In this document: positions 1-6,642 of the stretch, piece by piece
How the letters are laid out: every line of letters begins with the position of its first letter
Position numbering within the stretch: position 1 is the first letter of the stretch
Origin: Lentisphaeria bacterium
GTDB taxonomy: Bacteria > Verrucomicrobiota > Lentisphaeria > Oligosphaerales > Oligosphaeraceae
Direction of reading: 5' to 3'
DNA length: 12,725 nt
Assembly (NCBI GenBank): GCA_016303095.1
Contig: JAEDMH010000063.1
Location: 1 to 12,725, forward strand
Program-made: the position numbers and the translations under genes
Notes under the pieces: model-generated
Seen by the model: the letters and a program-made list of their open reading frames with translations, nothing else
What the model was told of the DNA's origin: nothing
Databases searched by the model: none

Positions 1-60
1 GTGTCCTCCGTGTTTTAACTCCGTGTCCTCCGTGTTTCCCCTCTCCGTGCCCTCTGTGTT
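1..60. repeat. Array of 9-bp CTCCGTGTY repeats in dimers
   Basis: The unit CTCCGTGTY or a one- or two-base variant occurs at 6-14, 19-27, 28-36, 43-51 and 52-60, with the tail of another unit at 1-5. The units pair as 18-bp dimers separated by TTAA and TCCCCT. The reverse complement contains the core CACGGA, which also occurs inside the intergenic repeat copy at 8412-8554, so the two may belong to one family. The array continues off the left edge, so its full length is unknown. It lies directly upstream of the operon promoter. Its function is unknown. Confidence 0.7.
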
Positions 61-75
61 CCCTTGGCAGTGTCT

Positions 76-103
76 TTGCGCAGGCGGAATAGAGGATTAT
101 AAT
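76..103 (+). promoter_or_regulatory. Sigma70-type promoter of the housekeeping operon
   Basis: A TTGCGC -35 box at 76-81 and a perfect TATAAT -10 box at 98-103 are separated by 16 bp. Transcription would begin near 110, giving a leader of about 65 nt before the metallophosphoesterase start at 177. It is the only convincing promoter seen ahead of the operon. This is a motif call only. Confidence 0.6.
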
Positions 104-176
104 AAGTCGTTTGTCTTGCGCCGTCCTCTTCCTTCCTTTTCCCCGTGTTTTGGAGGGGCGGTTTCTTCTCTTGGCC

Positions 177-923
177 ATGAAAATTGGAGTACTCAGCGAC
201 ATACATAGCAATTGGGAAGCCTTGGACGCCGTGTTGGCGGATGCCCATGACCAAGGGGTGGAGCATTTTGTCTGCGTGGGGGATCAGGTGGGATACAATG
301 CGGATCCCCATGCCTGCATGGAGCGCCTCCGTTCTCTGAAGTGTCTCTGCTGCGTCCAGGGGAACCACGACTACTATGCCGCCAACCAGGAGGAGCTTCT
401 CCACTTCAACCCCATCGCCAAGGCGGCGGCCTGCTGGACGCGGGATCACCTCACGGAGGAGGATCGTCAGGAACTGGCCCAGCTTCCTCTGGTGGCCCAG
501 GTGCCTCTCTCCGGTCCCCTCGCCAGCTTCCAGGTAGTTCACGCCTCTCTCTTTCAACCGGAGGAATGGCCCTATCTCATGGACACCTGGAGCGTCATGA
601 ACTGTTTCCGGATGCTGAAGGACGACCTCTGCTTCCTGGGACACTCCCATGTTCCCCTGGTCTTCATTCTCCGGCAGGATGGCGTTGAGGCCCAGGACAC
701 CCCTGAACTCCCCTTGAAGGAGGGCGAACGCTACCTGATCAATCCCGGCAGCGTGGGCCAGCCCAGGGATGACGATCCCCGGGCCGCCTACGGCATCCTG
801 GACACCGAGGCCCGCCTCTACCTTCTCCGCCGGCTGGAATACGACCTGCCCCTGGCCCAGGAGAAGATCCGGAGGGCCGGCCTCCCGGATCGTTGCGCCC
901 TGCGCCTGGCCGTGGGCCAGTAG
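177..923 (+). CDS. Calcineurin-like metallophosphoesterase (YfcE/MJ0936-type)
   Basis: The 248-residue protein is a compact two-metal phosphoesterase, probably cytoplasmic since no signal peptide is seen. Ligand motifs are in family order: D8 and H10 (SDIHSN), D36 (GDQVGY), N63-H64 (GNHD), H122, then H156 and H158 (GHSHVP), followed by the family's NPGSVGQPRDDDPRAAY stretch near the C-terminus. The open frame extends upstream to 111, but ATG 177 is chosen because SDIH is expected a few residues from the N-terminus. A GGAGGGG at 152-158 is too far away (18 nt) to be a normal ribosome site. This is the first gene of the operon, 21 nt before the glycosyltransferase. The substrate is unknown; family members hydrolyse phosphodiesters, phosphoserine or dinucleotides. 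Confidence 0.88.
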   Translation: MKIGVLSDIHSNWEALDAVLADAHDQGVEHFVCVGDQVGYNADPHACMERLRSLKCLCCVQGNHDYYAANQEELLHFNPIAKAAACWTRDHLTEEDRQELAQLPLVAQVPLSGPLASFQVVHASLFQPEEWPYLMDTWSVMNCFRMLKDDLCFLGHSHVPLVFILRQDGVEAQDTPELPLKEGERYLINPGSVGQPRDDDPRAAYGILDTEARLYLLRRLEYDLPLAQEKIRRAGLPDRCALRLAVGQ

Positions 924-944
924 CTTCCCCTCTCCTTTCTCCCC

Positions 945-2024
945 GTGAAACTCCTCGTCGTTAAACCCAGCAGCTTGGGCGACATCGTCCATGGGCTCTT
1001 TGCCTTCTCCCTGCTGAAGAGCGCCCTCCCCCAGGCGGAACTCTGGTGGGTGGTCAACGACTCCCTTGCCCCCCTCCTTTCCCTGGCCCCCGGCATCCAT
1101 CCCCTCCCCTTTCCCCGGAAGGCCCTGGGCCGTCTTTCCCTCGCCGCTCTCCGACAATTCCTCCACGCCCTCCGGCAGGAATCCTTCGACGCCGTCCTGG
1201 ATTTCCAGGGGCTCCTCCGCAGCGGGCTGATCACCTACCTTGCCCGCGCCCCTCTCCGCTACGGCTTTGCCCACGCCCGGGAAGGCGCCACCCTCTTCTA
1301 CAATCGAACCGTGACCGTCCCCCCGGATGTCCGCCACGCCGTGGAGAAAAATCTCCTCTTGGTGCGCACCTTCCTGCGGGACATGGGACGAGAGAAGGAG
1401 GCGGAAGGGATGCCTGCGCCCCTGGGCACGGAGCTCCCCCTGGCCTGGAGGCAGGAGGCGGATGCCCTAATGAGGGAGCATGGCCTGGAGGGCAGACCCA
1501 TGCTGGCGGTGGAATGCGCCTCCCGCTGGCCCAGCAAATCCTGGCCCGTGGAGTATTTCGCCCAAGTGCTCCAGGAGGTGTTGCGACGCAAGCCGGAGAC
1601 CGCCGTCTGGCTGCTGGGAGCCCCGGAGGAGCGTCCCCGGGCGGAGGCCCTCCAAGCCCTCGCCGGCCTTCCCCCCTCCGCCGTTCTGGCCGGCAAGACC
1701 TCCATGGGAGGCCTCTGCGCCCTGCTCCAGCGCTCCCAGGTTCTCTTCACCAACGACAGCGGCCCCATGCACATCGCCGCCCTGGAGGGAGTCCCCTGCG
1801 TGGCCAACTTCGGCGCCACGGATCCTGGCCTCACCGGCCCCTACGGCCCCCCCGGCCTCCACACCATCGTCCGCTCCCCCTGCCCCCAAAGCCCTTGCCT
1901 CAAGCGCAACTGTCCCCGGGGAGACCATGCCCTCTGCTGCCAGGAGATCTCTCCCCAGAAGGTGGCGGAATGGCTCCTGCAACGCCTCTCCCCTTCCGGG
2001 GACCTCCCCCCCGCCTCCCCATGA
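945..2024 (+). CDS. Glycosyltransferase family 9, WaaC-like heptosyltransferase
   Basis: The 359-residue protein resembles LPS heptosyltransferases, which transfer heptose from an ADP-heptose donor to inner-core LPS at the cytoplasmic face of the inner membrane. It starts with the GT9 signature KPSSLGDIVHG, whose D13 aligns with the catalytic Asp of WaaC. The FQGLLRSG and LFYNRTVTVP segments are WaaC-like. The donor-site motif TNDSGPMHIAALEG lies at about 269-282, and a Cys-rich CPQSPCLKRNCPRGDH stretch typical of the family is near the C-terminus. The start is GTG at 945, and the 21 nt before it are all pyrimidine, so no Shine-Dalgarno is present. The stop overlaps the next start as ATGA. 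Acceptor and sugar specificity cannot be read from the sequence. Confidence 0.88.
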   Translation: MKLLVVKPSSLGDIVHGLFAFSLLKSALPQAELWWVVNDSLAPLLSLAPGIHPLPFPRKALGRLSLAALRQFLHALRQESFDAVLDFQGLLRSGLITYLARAPLRYGFAHAREGATLFYNRTVTVPPDVRHAVEKNLLLVRTFLRDMGREKEAEGMPAPLGTELPLAWRQEADALMREHGLEGRPMLAVECASRWPSKSWPVEYFAQVLQEVLRRKPETAVWLLGAPEERPRAEALQALAGLPPSAVLAGKTSMGGLCALLQRSQVLFTNDSGPMHIAALEGVPCVANFGATDPGLTGPYGPPGLHTIVRSPCPQSPCLKRNCPRGDHALCCQEISPQKVAEWLLQRLSPSGDLPPASP

Positions 2025-2641
2025 AGAAACTCCATCGTCTCACCGTCGGCCCTCTGGCGGAAAACTGCTATGTCCTCTGGGAGGACTCCCCCGGCTCCCC
2101 CAAGCGGGGCTATCTGGTGGATCCGGGAGAGGACTTTCCCCGCATCCAGAGCTTTCTGGAGGAGGAATCCATTCTTCCCCTGGGGGTGTTGCTGACTCAC
2201 GCCCACTTCGATCATATCGGGGCCCTGCCCGCCCTGCACAAGGCCTACCAGCTCCCCATCTGGTGTCCCGAGGCGGACCGTCCCCTCTACCACTCCCCGG
2301 ACAACGCCATGCCCCCTTGGTATCCCGCTGTCCAGAACCTTCCCCCTCTTGCGGACACGCCCCTGCCGGCCTTCGGATTCCAAGCGCTCCACACCCCGGG
2401 GCACTCCCCGGGCTCCACCTCGTACTACTTCCCGGAAGAGGGCTTTGTGCTCACCGGCGACACCCTCTTCGCCGGTTCCGTGGGGCGCACCGACCTGCCC
2501 GGCGGCTCCGAACCGGTCCTCATGGACTCCCTCCGCAACGTCCTCTTCTCTCTCCCCTCGAAAACCCTGGCTTACCCAGGACACGGCCCCCATACCACCA
2601 TCGCCATCGAGCGCATGGATCCCTTCTTCGGCTTGTCTTAA
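2021..2641 (+). CDS. Metallo-beta-lactamase-fold hydrolase, glyoxalase II-like
   Basis: The 206-residue hydrolase has the full binuclear metal set: H60, H62, D64 and H65 (THAHFDHIG), H128 (HTPGHSPGS), D147 (TGDTLFAGSVGRTDL) and H188 (YPGHGPHT). The GRTDL and PGHSPGS signatures place it with the YcbL-like glyoxalase II subgroup of thioester hydrolases. It is shorter than classical GloB (about 250 residues) and lacks its C-terminal glutathione-binding helices, which is typical of YcbL-type proteins. ATG 2021 overlaps the heptosyltransferase stop by 4 nt, which indicates translational coupling. The open frame extends far upstream, but that part is the out-of-frame shadow of the previous gene. 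The physiological thioester is unknown. Confidence 0.88.
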   Translation: MKKLHRLTVGPLAENCYVLWEDSPGSPKRGYLVDPGEDFPRIQSFLEEESILPLGVLLTHAHFDHIGALPALHKAYQLPIWCPEADRPLYHSPDNAMPPWYPAVQNLPPLADTPLPAFGFQALHTPGHSPGSTSYYFPEEGFVLTGDTLFAGSVGRTDLPGGSEPVLMDSLRNVLFSLPSKTLAYPGHGPHTTIAIERMDPFFGLS

Positions 2642-2660
2642 TCCCCCATCCCCCCCTATT

Positions 2661-4421
2661 ATGCTCGATCCCACCAAACTCGCAGACTGGCAAATCGCCG
2701 AGGCCGCCGAGGTCTACATGAAATCCCCCGCCGCCCTGGCCCAGGATCTGGGCCTGCTCCCCGAGGAAATCATCCCCTTCGGACGGCAAATCGCCCGGGT
2801 GGATCAGATGGCCGTGCGCAAACGCCTGGCCAACGCCCCCAAAGGCAAATATGTGGATGTGACCGCCATCACCCCCACCCCCTTGGGCGAAGGCAAAACC
2901 ACCACCACCATCGGACTGATCCAGGGACTGGCCAAACGCGGACGCCGGGTCTCCGGCGCCATCCGCCAGCCCTCCGGCGGCCCTACCTTCAACATCAAGG
3001 GATCCGCCGCCGGCGGCGGCTTGGCCCAATGCATCCCCCTCACCACCTTCTCCATGGGGCTCACCGGGGACATTGACAAGATCACCAACGCCCATAACCT
3101 GGGCATGGTGGCCCTCACCAGCCGGATGCAGCACGAACGCAACTACGACGACGCCCAGCTGGCCAAGCGGGGACTCCGCCGGCTGGACATCGATCCCCAA
3201 CGGGTCCAGATGAAGTGGGTCATGGATTTCTGCGCCCAGGCCCTCCGCAACATCACCATCGGACAGGGAGGGAAGATGGATGGATATCCCATGGATTCCG
3301 GCTTCGCCATCTCCGTCTCCAGCGAGCTGATGGCCATTCTGGCCATGGCCAACGACCTGAAGGACCTCCGGGAGCGGGTGGGAAAGATCGTGGTGGCCTA
3401 CAGCCGCAGCGGAAGCCCCGTCACCACCCATGACCTGGAAGTGGACGGCGCCATGACCGCCTTCCTGGTGGAGGCCCTGAACCCCACCCTCATCTCCACC
3501 ATCGAGGGACAGCCCATCCTGGTGCATGCCGGCCCCTTCGCCAACATCGCCATCGGACAAAGCTCCGTCATCGCCGACCAAATCGGCGTCCGATGCTCCG
3601 AATACCATGTGACGGAAAGCGGATTCGGCAGCGACATCGGCTATGAGAAGTTCGTGGATCTGAAGTGCCGGGCCAGCGGGCTGCGCCCCGACGCCGTGGT
3701 CATCGTGGCCACCATCCGAGCCCTGAAGATGCACGGCGGCGGTCCCGTGGTGAAGCCCGGCGCCAAGCTGGACGAGGTCTACGTGAAGGAGAACCTCCCC
3801 CTGGTGGAGGCGGGATGCCAGAACCTCCTGGCCCACCTGGAGATCGTGCGGAAATCCGGCGTCCAGCCCGTGGTCTGCCTCAACCACTTCTACACGGACA
3901 CCGACGAGGAGGTGCGCCTGGTGCGTCGCATCTGCGAGGAGGCCGGCGCCCTCACCGCCCTCTCCAAGCACTGGCAGTTTGGCGGCGAAGGCGCCCTAGA
4001 GCTGGCGGAGGCCGTGGAAGAGGCCTGCCGACGCCCCAATGCCTTCCAGTATTTCTACCGGGAGGACGCCCCCCTCCGGGAACGCATCCTGGATGTGGCG
4101 CGCCAAGTCTACGGGGCCGAGGGCATCGAGCTTCTCCCGGAAGCCCAGAAAAAGCTGGAGCTCTACCAGAACGACCCCGAGACCGCACGCCTCCAGGTCT
4201 GCATGGTCAAAACCCACCTCTCCCTCTCCCACAACCCCGACTGGAAGGGACGCCCCACCGGCTTCACCCTCCCCATCCGGGACATCCTCCTCTACCGGGG
4301 CGCCGGATTCCTGGTGCCCGTGGCCGGAGACATCAAGCTCATGCCCGGCACCTCCTCCGATCCCGCCTTCCGACGGATTGACGTGGATACGGAAACCGGA
4401 CGCATCCACGGGCTCTTCTAA
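2661..4421 (+). CDS. fhs: Formate-tetrahydrofolate ligase
   Basis: This enzyme joins formate to tetrahydrofolate using ATP to give 10-formyl-THF, feeding purine synthesis, formyl-Met and, in acetogens, the methyl branch of the Wood-Ljungdahl pathway. The 586-residue product covers the family from end to end. It has a P-loop TPTPLGEGKTTTT at 71-83, then RQPSGGPTFNIKGSAAGGG, LTGDIDKITNAHN, a conserved VATIRALKMHGG segment, and a C-terminal MPGTSSDPAFRRID close to those of sulfate reducers. The P-loop Leu (TPLGEGKT where many bacteria have TPAGEGKT) also occurs in eukaryotic C1-THF synthases. ATG 2661 is chosen because the family begins just before the first helices; the frame is open upstream to 2349 only as a shadow of the preceding gene. 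The 19-nt leader is nearly all pyrimidine and has no Shine-Dalgarno. Confidence 0.97.
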   Translation: MLDPTKLADWQIAEAAEVYMKSPAALAQDLGLLPEEIIPFGRQIARVDQMAVRKRLANAPKGKYVDVTAITPTPLGEGKTTTTIGLIQGLAKRGRRVSGAIRQPSGGPTFNIKGSAAGGGLAQCIPLTTFSMGLTGDIDKITNAHNLGMVALTSRMQHERNYDDAQLAKRGLRRLDIDPQRVQMKWVMDFCAQALRNITIGQGGKMDGYPMDSGFAISVSSELMAILAMANDLKDLRERVGKIVVAYSRSGSPVTTHDLEVDGAMTAFLVEALNPTLISTIEGQPILVHAGPFANIAIGQSSVIADQIGVRCSEYHVTESGFGSDIGYEKFVDLKCRASGLRPDAVVIVATIRALKMHGGGPVVKPGAKLDEVYVKENLPLVEAGCQNLLAHLEIVRKSGVQPVVCLNHFYTDTDEEVRLVRRICEEAGALTALSKHWQFGGEGALELAEAVEEACRRPNAFQYFYREDAPLRERILDVARQVYGAEGIELLPEAQKKLELYQNDPETARLQVCMVKTHLSLSHNPDWKGRPTGFTLPIRDILLYRGAGFLVPVAGDIKLMPGTSSDPAFRRIDVDTETGRIHGLF

Positions 4422-4451
4422 CGCACGCCCGCCCCGGGAGACTCCCCCACC

Positions 4452-4838
4452 ATGCCCCCCCTCCTCCTGGCAAATTCCCTCGCTGACGAACTGGCCTTCC
4501 AGCCAGAGGGCATCCAGTGGAGCACCGACTGGTGGAAACTCCTGATTCTCGCCTTCGCCCTCCTCCTCCTGGTCTTCCTAACCCTGAAGCTGGCGCTCTA
4601 CATCCTGCGCCTGGTGGGCGTGGCCCTCTGCCTGGCCTTCGCCGCCGCCGGTGCCTGGTTCTCCTGGCAGCTCCTGGCGGAACCGGCGAAGACCCTTCTC
4701 CCGGAGTCCCTCCATCCCTATGCGGCCCCCCTGGCCGCCTTCACGGGATTCCTCCTCTGCTTCGGGCTGGCCGCCGGACTCATGTCCCTCCTCCGAAAGC
4801 CCGCCCAGCCCGCCCAGCCTCCGGAGACCAAAAAATGA
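4452..4838 (+). CDS. Small membrane protein of unknown function
   Basis: The 128-residue protein is not recognised. Hydrophobic stretches at about 29-49, 50-72 and 91-114 suggest two or three membrane helices, with a short polar Pro-rich tail (KPAQPAQPPETKK) that is probably cytoplasmic. WSTDWWK near residue 23 marks a likely interfacial segment before the first helix. It lies 30 nt after fhs, and its stop overlaps the yigZ-family start by 4 nt (ATGA), so it is very likely translated with its neighbours. GGGAG at 4436-4440 is a distant possible ribosome site. Conservation of this gene next to fhs or yigZ in relatives would be the first clue to a role. Confidence 0.75.
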   Translation: MPPLLLANSLADELAFQPEGIQWSTDWWKLLILAFALLLLVFLTLKLALYILRLVGVALCLAFAAAGAWFSWQLLAEPAKTLLPESLHPYAAPLAAFTGFLLCFGLAAGLMSLLRKPAQPAQPPETKK

Positions 4839-5458
4839 CGGCCCCCGCCCCCCCCTTCTGGGAACTCCAGGAAGCCCCTCCGTACCAGCTGGTGGAGCGC
4901 AAATCCCGCTTCCTGGCGGAGCTCTTCCCCGCCCATTCCCTGGAAGAGGCCCGGGAACGGGTGGCCAAACAGAGGAAGAGGTATCCCGACGCCACCCACG
5001 TGGTCCATGCCACCGTTCTGGGGGAACGGGGCGAGATCCAGGGATGTTCCGATGACGGGGAGCCGGCGGGCACAGCGGGGCGCCCCGTCCTGGAGATCCT
5101 CAAGGGAACCCGTCTCACCCAGGTGGTGCTTCTGGTCACCCGCTGGTTCGGGGGCACCAAGCTGGGCACAGGCGGCCTGGTGCATGCCTACGGGGACGCG
5201 GCCCGGGGGGTTCTGGCCTCCGCCGTGATGCGTCCCCGGATTCCCACCATGCACGGCTCCATCTCCCTGCCCTTCTCCCTGGCGGATCTGGGACGGCGCT
5301 GTCTGCCGGAGCACGACTTTATCCTGGAGAAGGAGGAGTTCTCCCCCCAGGGCGTCACCTTCCACGGCTCCCTTCCCGCCGAAAAGGCCCCCGCCCTGGA
5401 AAAAGTTCTCCGGGAACTCACCCGGGGCAAGGCCGGCTTCCACCCCACCACCTCCTGA
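4835..5458 (+). CDS. yigZ: YigZ/IMPACT family protein (UPF0029)
   Basis: The 207-residue protein belongs to the family of bacterial YigZ and the N-terminal domain of eukaryotic IMPACT, a translation-stress regulator. The bacterial function is not settled. The signature DGEPAGTAGRP (74-84) is followed by VTRWFGGTKLGTGGL (101-115), the family's most conserved block. The last roughly 70 residues correspond to the ferredoxin-like DUF1949 domain. Length is normal for the family. GGAG at 4823-4826 lies 8 nt before ATG 4835, so this gene, unlike several neighbours, has a usable Shine-Dalgarno. The start overlaps the stop of the membrane-protein gene. Confidence 0.92.
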   Translation: MTAPAPPFWELQEAPPYQLVERKSRFLAELFPAHSLEEARERVAKQRKRYPDATHVVHATVLGERGEIQGCSDDGEPAGTAGRPVLEILKGTRLTQVVLLVTRWFGGTKLGTGGLVHAYGDAARGVLASAVMRPRIPTMHGSISLPFSLADLGRRCLPEHDFILEKEEFSPQGVTFHGSLPAEKAPALEKVLRELTRGKAGFHPTTS

Positions 5459-5493
5459 TTTCTCCCCTGAACTCCAGTTCCGGAGCTCCTCCT

Positions 5494-6543
5494 ATGGGCA
5501 CCCCCCTGCTCTCCATCATCATCCCTCTGTCCGATTCCGTCCCCCAGGAGTTGCACCGCAATCTCTCCACGGTGGCCGCCAATCTGACTCCCGCCTGCGA
5601 GGTGCTGGGACTCGCCTGGGGATGCCCCCCGGAGGCCCAGGAGGCGTTCCAAGAGAGCTTCCAGGGCTATCCCCATATCCGCCTGGAAACCGCCCCACGG
5701 GAAACCACTGCCGGGGCCCTCTTCAATCTGGGCATCCACCAGGCCCGGGGAAGGTATCTCATGTTCATGGAGCCGGAAAACGAGATGACCCCCACCACGG
5801 TGGAGAGAATCCAGGCCCTCCTGAACGAAAAACCCACCCTGGATCTCATGATTATGACCGCCGTCATCGGCCGGATGGATGACGAGATGTATTTCGTGCC
5901 CGAGAACACCATCCGCTCTTTCCCCGGCCTGAACGAAGGCTCCGGAATGCGCCTCCTGGAAAAATTGGGAGAGCTGGGCACCCCCCTGCGCTGCGAAAGC
6001 TTCCTGGGATGCTACCGCAGGGAGTTCCTGCTTCAGCATCAACTGCTGGCAGACGAGACCACCCTGGATCAGGTGGACCTCACCTGGACCCCCCGGGTCT
6101 ATCTGGCCGCCCGCCACTGCTCCACCATGCAACGCCTCCTCCCCTCCTTCTGGTGCGTGCGCAAACCCCACCCCTGGCGGGAACGCCACCAGAAAATGGC
6201 CCGGGAAGCCCTCCCTCAAGCCATCCTCTCCCTGGTGCGCTTCTATCAGGCACACCACCGGGAAATGCCCGCCCTGGCCCGAAAAGCCTGGGCCATCACC
6301 ACCCTGGCTCCCATCGTGGAAAAGGTCTTCCAACACCATCTCAAGGAAGAAATCATCTCCGATGACGACCTGCGCAAAATCCTGGAGACCCTGTGGAAGA
6401 CCGAGGACACCCGGGAGACCCTCCTGCGCATGGAACGCTTCCTCCTCCCCTCCCAACGCACCTTCTGCCGGCTCCTCCGCTTCTTCACCCGCACCGGCAT
6501 CGCCTGGCCCGCCAAACTCTGGCAGGCGAAAATCCTAAACTGA
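5494..6543 (+). CDS. GT2-like (GT-A fold) protein with degenerate metal site
   Basis: The 349-residue protein has the opening of a family 2 glycosyltransferase: a first strand LLSIIIPLSD, then FNLGIHQARGRYLMFMEPEN at 77-96, matching the family's N-G-x-x-x-A-x-G-x-Y-hhFhDxDD block. The Asp-x-Asp metal-binding motif expected there is replaced by M-E-P-E-N. The C-terminal half is helical and rich in Arg, Leu and Trp, with no clear membrane segment. GGAG at 5482-5485 sits 8 nt before ATG 5494. It is the last gene of the operon, 35 nt after yigZ. It may be an inactive or divergent sugar transferase acting with the GT9 enzyme upstream. Confidence is high for a gene, moderate for the fold and low for activity. 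Confidence 0.72.
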   Translation: MGTPLLSIIIPLSDSVPQELHRNLSTVAANLTPACEVLGLAWGCPPEAQEAFQESFQGYPHIRLETAPRETTAGALFNLGIHQARGRYLMFMEPENEMTPTTVERIQALLNEKPTLDLMIMTAVIGRMDDEMYFVPENTIRSFPGLNEGSGMRLLEKLGELGTPLRCESFLGCYRREFLLQHQLLADETTLDQVDLTWTPRVYLAARHCSTMQRLLPSFWCVRKPHPWRERHQKMAREALPQAILSLVRFYQAHHREMPALARKAWAITTLAPIVEKVFQHHLKEEIISDDDLRKILETLWKTEDTRETLLRMERFLLPSQRTFCRLLRFFTRTGIAWPAKLWQAKILN

Positions 6544-6596
6544 CCCCCATACACGATCCCCCCCAAAAAAGCAAGGGAAAACGAGGGAGGGAGAGA

Positions 6597-6627
6597 GGGG
6601 GGCGGCGCAAAGCGCCGGCGCCCCCCC
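6597..6627. terminator. Strong GC hairpin between convergent genes
   Basis: GGCGC-AAA-GCGCC forms the core of a 6-bp stem (with the flanking C/G pair), continued by six G:C pairs after a 3-nt bulge. It lies between the operon stop at 6543 and the coiled-coil gene stop at 6643. No proper T run follows on either strand, so it may be a bidirectional terminator or simply a transcript 3' end stabiliser. Confidence 0.5.
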
Positions 6628-6642
6628 TGCGCGCAAAACACT

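Noticed and set aside
1..60. CRISPR-like array
   Set aside because: Units are 9 bp with spacers of only 0-6 nt, and no cas genes are present.
15..1337. 440-codon minus-strand open frame across the metallophosphoesterase and GT9 starts
   Set aside because: It is antisense to two well-supported genes, the product is low-complexity Gly/Glu-rich, and there is no ribosome site.
1046..2641. Apparent 531-codon protein ending in the MBL-fold hydrolase
   Set aside because: The upstream part is an Arg/Pro-rich shadow of the GT9 gene; the true start is ATG 2021 in an ATGA overlap, so no fusion exists.
2520..3971. 483-codon open frame antisense to fhs
   Set aside because: It mirrors the strongly C-ending codon use of fhs, encodes a Gly/His/Asp-rich sequence with no fold signature, and overlaps a gene that is certain.
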